Shown piece after piece: positions 60,489 to 64,000 of a stretch of DNA of 64,000 bases (its first letter is position 1; every line of letters starts with the position of its first letter). The notes beneath the pieces are model-generated. The model made no database searches. It worked only from the letters and a program-made list of their open reading frames with translations, and was not told where the DNA came from. The DNA is from Chelatococcus reniformis (GTDB lineage Bacteria > Pseudomonadota > Alphaproteobacteria > Rhizobiales > Beijerinckiaceae), in the NCBI RefSeq assembly GCF_014640075.1, contig NZ_BMGG01000006.1, positions 352,175 through 416,174 of the forward strand, in the 5' to 3' direction. A program made the position numbers and the translations under genes.

Positions 60489-61721
60489 GTGGATTTTTCG
60501 ATCTCCGAGCGGCAGCGCTATTGGCGGGACCGGGTGCGCAACTTCATGGATGCGCACATCTACCCGATGAGCGACACCTACGAGCGGCAGGTCGAAGCCT
60601 TCGGCGACGACCGCTGGCAGGTCATCCCGGTCGTCGAGGAGATCAAGGCGAAGGCCCGCGCCGAAGGGCTGTGGAACATGTTCCTGCCGCCATCGGCGGA
60701 GCACGACGACGACGCATTCCACGGCGCCGGGCTCACCAACCTGGACTATGCCCTGTGCGCCGAGGAGATGGGCCGGCTGCACTTCGCGTCGGAGTGCTTC
60801 AACTGCTCGGCGCCGGACACCGGCAACATGGAGGTGCTGCACCGCTACGGCTCGAAGGCGCAGAAGGAGCAATGGCTGCGCCCGCTGCTGGGCGGCGAGA
60901 TCCGCTCCGCCTTTCTGATGACGGAACCGGCCGTCGCTTCCTCCGATGCCGCTAACATCGAGACCTCGATCCGCCGCGACGGCGACGACTATGTCATCAA
61001 CGGGCGCAAGTGGTTCTCGTCCGGCATGGGCGATCCGCGCTGCAAGATCACAGTGGTGATGGGCAAGACCGATCCATCGGCCCCGCGCCATCAGCAGCAG
61101 TCGATGATCCTGGTGCCGGTGGGCACGCCGGGCATGACCATCGTGCGCATGCTGCCGGTGTTCGGCTTCGACGAGGTGCCCTACGGCCACGCCGAGGTGC
61201 TGCTCGACAACGTGCGCGTGCCGGCGGGCAACCTGCTGCTGGGCGAAGGCCGCGGCTTCGAGATCGCGCAGGGGCGCCTGGGGCCCGGCCGGATCCACCA
61301 CTGCATGCGCACCATCGGGCTGGCCGAATTCGCGCTGGAGCAGATGGTGCGGCGCCTCAACGCCCGCGTCGCCTTCGGCAAGCGGGTCATCGAGCAGTCG
61401 GTCTGGGAGCAGCGCATCGCCGAGGCGCGCATCGACATCAACCGCACCCGCCTGCTGGTGCTGCAGGCAGCCGACATGATGGACAAGGTCGGCATCAAGG
61501 AGGCCCGCACCGAGATCGCCATGATCAAGGTCGCCGCGCCGCGTATGGCGCTGCGGATCATCGACGATGCCATCCAGGCCCACGGCGGCGGCGGCGTGTC
61601 GGCGGATTTCGGTCTGACCAAGGCGTTCGCCCTGGCCCGCACCCTCCGGCTCGGCGACGGGCCCGACGAGGTCCACAACCGCACGGTGGCCCGGAGCGAG
61701 TTGCGGCGCCACTTCGGTTGA
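60489..61721 (+). CDS. Acyl-CoA dehydrogenase, ACAD10/11-like
   Basis: A 410-residue dehydrogenase. The C-terminal stretch [20 protein letters not shown] followed by [20 protein letters not shown] is typical of the ACAD10/11 group, as is [13 protein letters not shown]-like [16 protein letters not shown]. It is expected to act with the upstream kinase on hydroxylated acyl-CoA. The GTG at 60489 after GGGAGGACGCG fits the family start [10 protein letters not shown]; an ATG at 60438 is in frame but encodes an extra tail. A GntR regulator follows. Confidence 0.9.
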   Translation: MDFSISERQRYWRDRVRNFMDAHIYPMSDTYERQVEAFGDDRWQVIPVVEEIKAKARAEGLWNMFLPPSAEHDDDAFHGAGLTNLDYALCAEEMGRLHFASECFNCSAPDTGNMEVLHRYGSKAQKEQWLRPLLGGEIRSAFLMTEPAVASSDAANIETSIRRDGDDYVINGRKWFSSGMGDPRCKITVVMGKTDPSAPRHQQQSMILVPVGTPGMTIVRMLPVFGFDEVPYGHAEVLLDNVRVPAGNLLLGEGRGFEIAQGRLGPGRIHHCMRTIGLAEFALEQMVRRLNARVAFGKRVIEQSVWEQRIAEARIDINRTRLLVLQAADMMDKVGIKEARTEIAMIKVAAPRMALRIIDDAIQAHGGGGVSADFGLTKAFALARTLRLGDGPDEVHNRTVARSELRRHFG

Positions 61722-61876
61722 GGCGAGCCGCTGCCGCCCGGCGAGCAGCAGGCCCTGCAGAGCGGGCGAGGAATCGCGTCGCATTGAGCCAGTCTGATAG
61801 GCTGCGCCCGTCGCAGGGCGGCCAGGTGAGTCCGGGCGCGGGCCGGCAAAGCCCAAGCCGAAGGCGGGATGAGGCC

Positions 61877-62659
61877 TTGAATTCGAGAGCACGCAAGACG
61901 GAGCCGCCGGCGACGGCCGACGACGGAGCGGGCGACAGCGCATCGGCGCTGCGCCTGAGTTCGCCCGACCATGTGGTCGATTGCATCACGCGCGGGCTGA
62001 TCTCGGGCAGATACGTACCGGGCCAGCGGCTGGTGGAGCCCGACCTGATGCGCGAGCACAAGGTCAGCCGTGGCTCGGTCCGGGAAGCGCTGCGGCGCCT
62101 GTCGGCGGAGGGCCTCGTCACCCTCACGCTACACCGGGGCGCCTACGTGCGGGCGTTGAGCCGGCGCGAGGTGCACGACGTGCTCGATATCGTCGAGCTG
62201 CTTACCGGGCTTGCCGCCCGCAAGGCCGCGCTCGCGGTGAAGGCCGGTGCGTCCGCCGGGCCCGTCGGCAAGGCGCTTGACCGCCTGGTCAAGGCGAGCC
62301 AGGGCAACGAGCCCTTCGCCGTGATGCAGGCTCGCAACGACTTCCACCGGAGGGTCGTGCGGCTGGGCGGCAACCACGAACTGGAGCGGCTGCTCAAGGT
62401 GCTCAACCTGCACCTGCTGCGCGTCCAGTTCCGCAGCCTGCTCGGCAGGGCCGAGGTGCGCAAGCTCGACGACTACGAGCGCTTGGCCGGCGCCATCGGC
62501 CGCGGCAACGCGGCCGAAGCCGAACTCGCCGGCCGGCGTCATGTGCGCAACGCCGTCCGCGTCTTCAAGGACCTGCCGAACGAGGCTTTCGCCGCCGACG
62601 ATGCGGCCGAGGTGCCGCCCGGGGAAACGCCGGCGCGGGCTGGCGCCGTCTCGGTCTAG
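61877..62659 (+). CDS. GntR-family regulator, FadR/FCD type
   Basis: About 260 residues. The winged helix is VVDCITRGLISGRYVPGQRL followed by VEPDLMREHKVSRGSVREAL and the wing LVTLTLHRGAYVRAL. The FCD ligand domain follows, with QARNDFHRRVVRLGGNHELE and AELAGRRHVRNAVRVF, whose Asp and His bind a metal in this subfamily. It probably responds to a carboxylate or CoA ester in control of the flanking acyl-CoA genes. The start is uncertain: a TTG at 61877 is possible, and a GTG about 50 bases upstream is in frame too. Confidence 0.83.
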   Translation: MNSRARKTEPPATADDGAGDSASALRLSSPDHVVDCITRGLISGRYVPGQRLVEPDLMREHKVSRGSVREALRRLSAEGLVTLTLHRGAYVRALSRREVHDVLDIVELLTGLAARKAALAVKAGASAGPVGKALDRLVKASQGNEPFAVMQARNDFHRRVVRLGGNHELERLLKVLNLHLLRVQFRSLLGRAEVRKLDDYERLAGAIGRGNAAEAELAGRRHVRNAVRVFKDLPNEAFAADDAAEVPPGETPARAGAVSV

Positions 62660-62720
62660 GCGGCGCCTGCCTGGCGGCTCCACCCATGTGGCGCCGACAA
62701 CGACAAGGGAGGAGAGCCCG

Positions 62721-63809
62721 GTGAGAATGGCCGACGAGGCAGAGGCCTTCAGCAGGTCCGTGCCCCTGGACGTGCACGAGCGGTTCGACACCCAGCGCCT
62801 GACGGCCTGGCTCGCCGCCCACATCGACGGCTTCGGAGGCCCCATCGAGGTGATGCGCTTCAAGGGCGGGCAATCCAACCCCACCTACGGCGTCAACACC
62901 CCTCGGGCCCGCTATGTTCTTCGGCGCAAGCCACCCGGCCGCCTGCTGCCCGGCGCCCATGCGGTGGACCGGGAGTTCGCGGTTCTGACGGCCCTGCGGG
63001 ACACGCCGGTTCCCGTCGCCCACGCCAGGGCGCTCTGCCTCGACGACGGCATCATCGGTACCGCCTTCTATGTCATGGACCACGTGGACGGCCGCATCTT
63101 CTGGGATCCGGAATTGCCGGATCTCGTGCCGCGCGATCGGGCATCGATCTATGCCTCGATCAACGGCACGCTGGCGACGTTGCACCGCATCGACCCCGCC
63201 CGCATCGGTCTGGCCGCCTTCGGCCGCAGCGGCAACTATCTGGAGCGCCAGATTGCCCGCTGGACCAAGCAATACCGTAGCGCCGGCACCTGCCTGATCC
63301 CGGCGCTGGACCGCCTGGCCGACTGGCTGCCGGAACGTGTCCCGCCCCAGCAGGGAGCCTGCCTGGTGCATGGCGATTACAACATCAACAACATCATGAT
63401 CGCGCCCGACAGGCCGCAGGTGGCCGCCGTGCTCGACTGGGAGCTCGCCACGCTCGGCGATCCGCTCGCCGATTTCGCCTATCACCTGCTGCCCTGGCGC
63501 ATGCCGCGCGGGCTGCTGCTGGGTATGGCGGATATCGATTTCGAGGGCACCGGCATTCCCACCGAAGCCCAATACGTCGCCGCCTATTGCAAGGCCAGCG
63601 GCCGCGACCGCATCGAGCACCTCGACTACTACGTGATCTTCTGCATCTTCCGCATCGCCGCAATCCTGCAAGGCATTCTGCGGCGCGCGATGGACGGCAC
63701 CGCCGCCAGCGACAAGGCACAGGAGGTGGGCTCGCAAGCGGTGCGCGTCGCCGACTACGGCTGGGCGCTGGTCGACGCTTTGGAGGCCTCGGGCACGGCC
63801 CGGCCCTGA
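62721..63809 (+). CDS. Aminoglycoside-phosphotransferase-fold kinase (ACAD-associated), second copy
   Basis: About 362 residues and clearly paralogous to the gene at 59198: RFKGGQSNPTYGVNTP, YVLRRKPPGRLLPGAHAVDR, ARWTKQYRSAGTCLIPALDR, CLVHGDYNINNIMIAP, VLDWELATLGDPLADFAYHL. Two such kinases flank a single ACAD10/11-like dehydrogenase, so they may have different substrates or arise from duplication. A GTG at 62721 sits well after GGGAGGAG; an ATG at 62727 is in frame as well. A TetR gene begins 113 bases downstream. Confidence 0.87.
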   Translation: MRMADEAEAFSRSVPLDVHERFDTQRLTAWLAAHIDGFGGPIEVMRFKGGQSNPTYGVNTPRARYVLRRKPPGRLLPGAHAVDREFAVLTALRDTPVPVAHARALCLDDGIIGTAFYVMDHVDGRIFWDPELPDLVPRDRASIYASINGTLATLHRIDPARIGLAAFGRSGNYLERQIARWTKQYRSAGTCLIPALDRLADWLPERVPPQQGACLVHGDYNINNIMIAPDRPQVAAVLDWELATLGDPLADFAYHLLPWRMPRGLLLGMADIDFEGTGIPTEAQYVAAYCKASGRDRIEHLDYYVIFCIFRIAAILQGILRRAMDGTAASDKAQEVGSQAVRVADYGWALVDALEASGTARP

Positions 63810-63873
63810 GCGGCCACCTCGCTCCGATCACCCCGTCACCGCCGCGTCCCACCGCGCTGGACCTGGTAAACCG

Positions 63874-63885
63874 AGTTGTGCAACT
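63874..63885. promoter_or_regulatory. Inverted repeat AGTTG-TG-CAACT before a TetR gene
   Basis: A perfect five-base inverted repeat, 37 bases upstream of the TetR start codon, in a locally AT-richer stretch. It could be the autoregulatory operator of that repressor. Confidence 0.35.
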
Positions 63886-63922
63886 AACTAAGCCGACCCC
63901 GTTCAGCCCGTCGGTGTGATCG

Positions 63923-64000
63923 ATGAAGCCGCGCGATACCTCGGCCACGCGACAGCGGATCCTGGCGGCCGCCGACCGGCTCTTCTACGGCCAGGGCATC
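63923..64000 (+). CDS. TetR-family regulator (partial, N-terminus only)
   Basis: The last 78 bases encode 26 residues: MKPRDTSATRQRILAAADRL then FYGQGI. This matches the first helix of a TetR DNA-binding domain, where ATRQRILAAADRLFYGQGI is characteristic. The gene continues beyond the window. The ATG at 63923 is the natural start. It probably regulates genes further right or the kinase gene. Confidence 0.8.
   Translation, partial: MKPRDTSATRQRILAAADRLFYGQGI

Overview
The window is high-GC DNA, densely packed, with many 1-4 base stop/start overlaps (ATGA, GTGA, TTGA, TGATG). Gene families and two kinds of intergenic repeat point to an alphaproteobacterium, most likely of the Rhizobiales/Hyphomicrobiales. 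This is inferred from style and content; no rRNA or other phylogenetic marker is present. I saw no tRNA, rRNA, CRISPR array, insertion sequence or prophage.

Layout. (1) 1-7260: partial MarR regulator, FMN reductase, then a minus-strand corrinoid uptake operon. It has a cobalamin riboswitch, a SAM methyltransferase, a TonB receptor, and a binding protein, permease and ATPase of the BtuFCD type. (2) 7263-12813: siderophore uptake locus with an AraC/PchR-like regulator, TonB receptor, RhtX/FptX-type MFS permease and an FAD oxidoreductase. (3) 12886-15246: two divergent citrate-synthase-family genes, one fused to an N-terminal DNA-binding domain, with an AT-rich operator-like spacer. (4) 15788-20345: flavin monooxygenase, then a minus-strand set of acyl-CoA ligase, APH-type kinase and a small unknown protein. 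(5) 20549-39814: a large catabolic region. It holds a complete branched-chain-type ABC transporter with two binding proteins, an acyl-CoA ligase, an alpha/beta Rieske oxygenase with its ferredoxin and ferredoxin reductase, a crotonase, an SDR, an acyl-CoA dehydrogenase, a phytoene-desaturase-like flavoprotein and a TetR regulator. The logic is import, CoA activation, ring hydroxylation and beta-oxidation-like processing of an unidentified aromatic or alicyclic acid. (6) 39977-44349: the six families of E. coli yjfIJKLMC (DUF2170, PspA, DUF2491, DUF350, DUF1190, glutathionylspermidine-synthase-like), split into two divergent blocks; function unknown. (7) 44356-50595: DUF930 protein and a minus-strand organosulfur set (SfnB/DszC-like and NtaA/SnaA/DszA-like monooxygenases, MetQ-like binding protein, four-domain rhodanese). 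(8) 50916-58190: small Met-containing protein, XRE-cupin regulator, an extremely Met/Cys-rich 108-residue protein, LysR with a divergent SDR, an NADP-binding protein, an NTF2-like protein, and a cNMP-domain/thioredoxin-reductase-like fusion followed by a UBP-type zinc finger. (9) 58427-64000: acyl-CoA module with a hotdog thioesterase-like protein, two APH-type kinases, an ACAD10/11-like dehydrogenase, a GntR regulator and the start of a TetR gene.

The best candidates for under-described biology are the yjf-type locus, the Met/Cys-rich gene with three overlapping open frames, the riboswitch-led operon starting with a methyltransferase, the DNA-binding citrate synthase pair, and several intergenic elements bounded by TAGAG/CTCTA whose first three bases form the stop codon of the gene before them.
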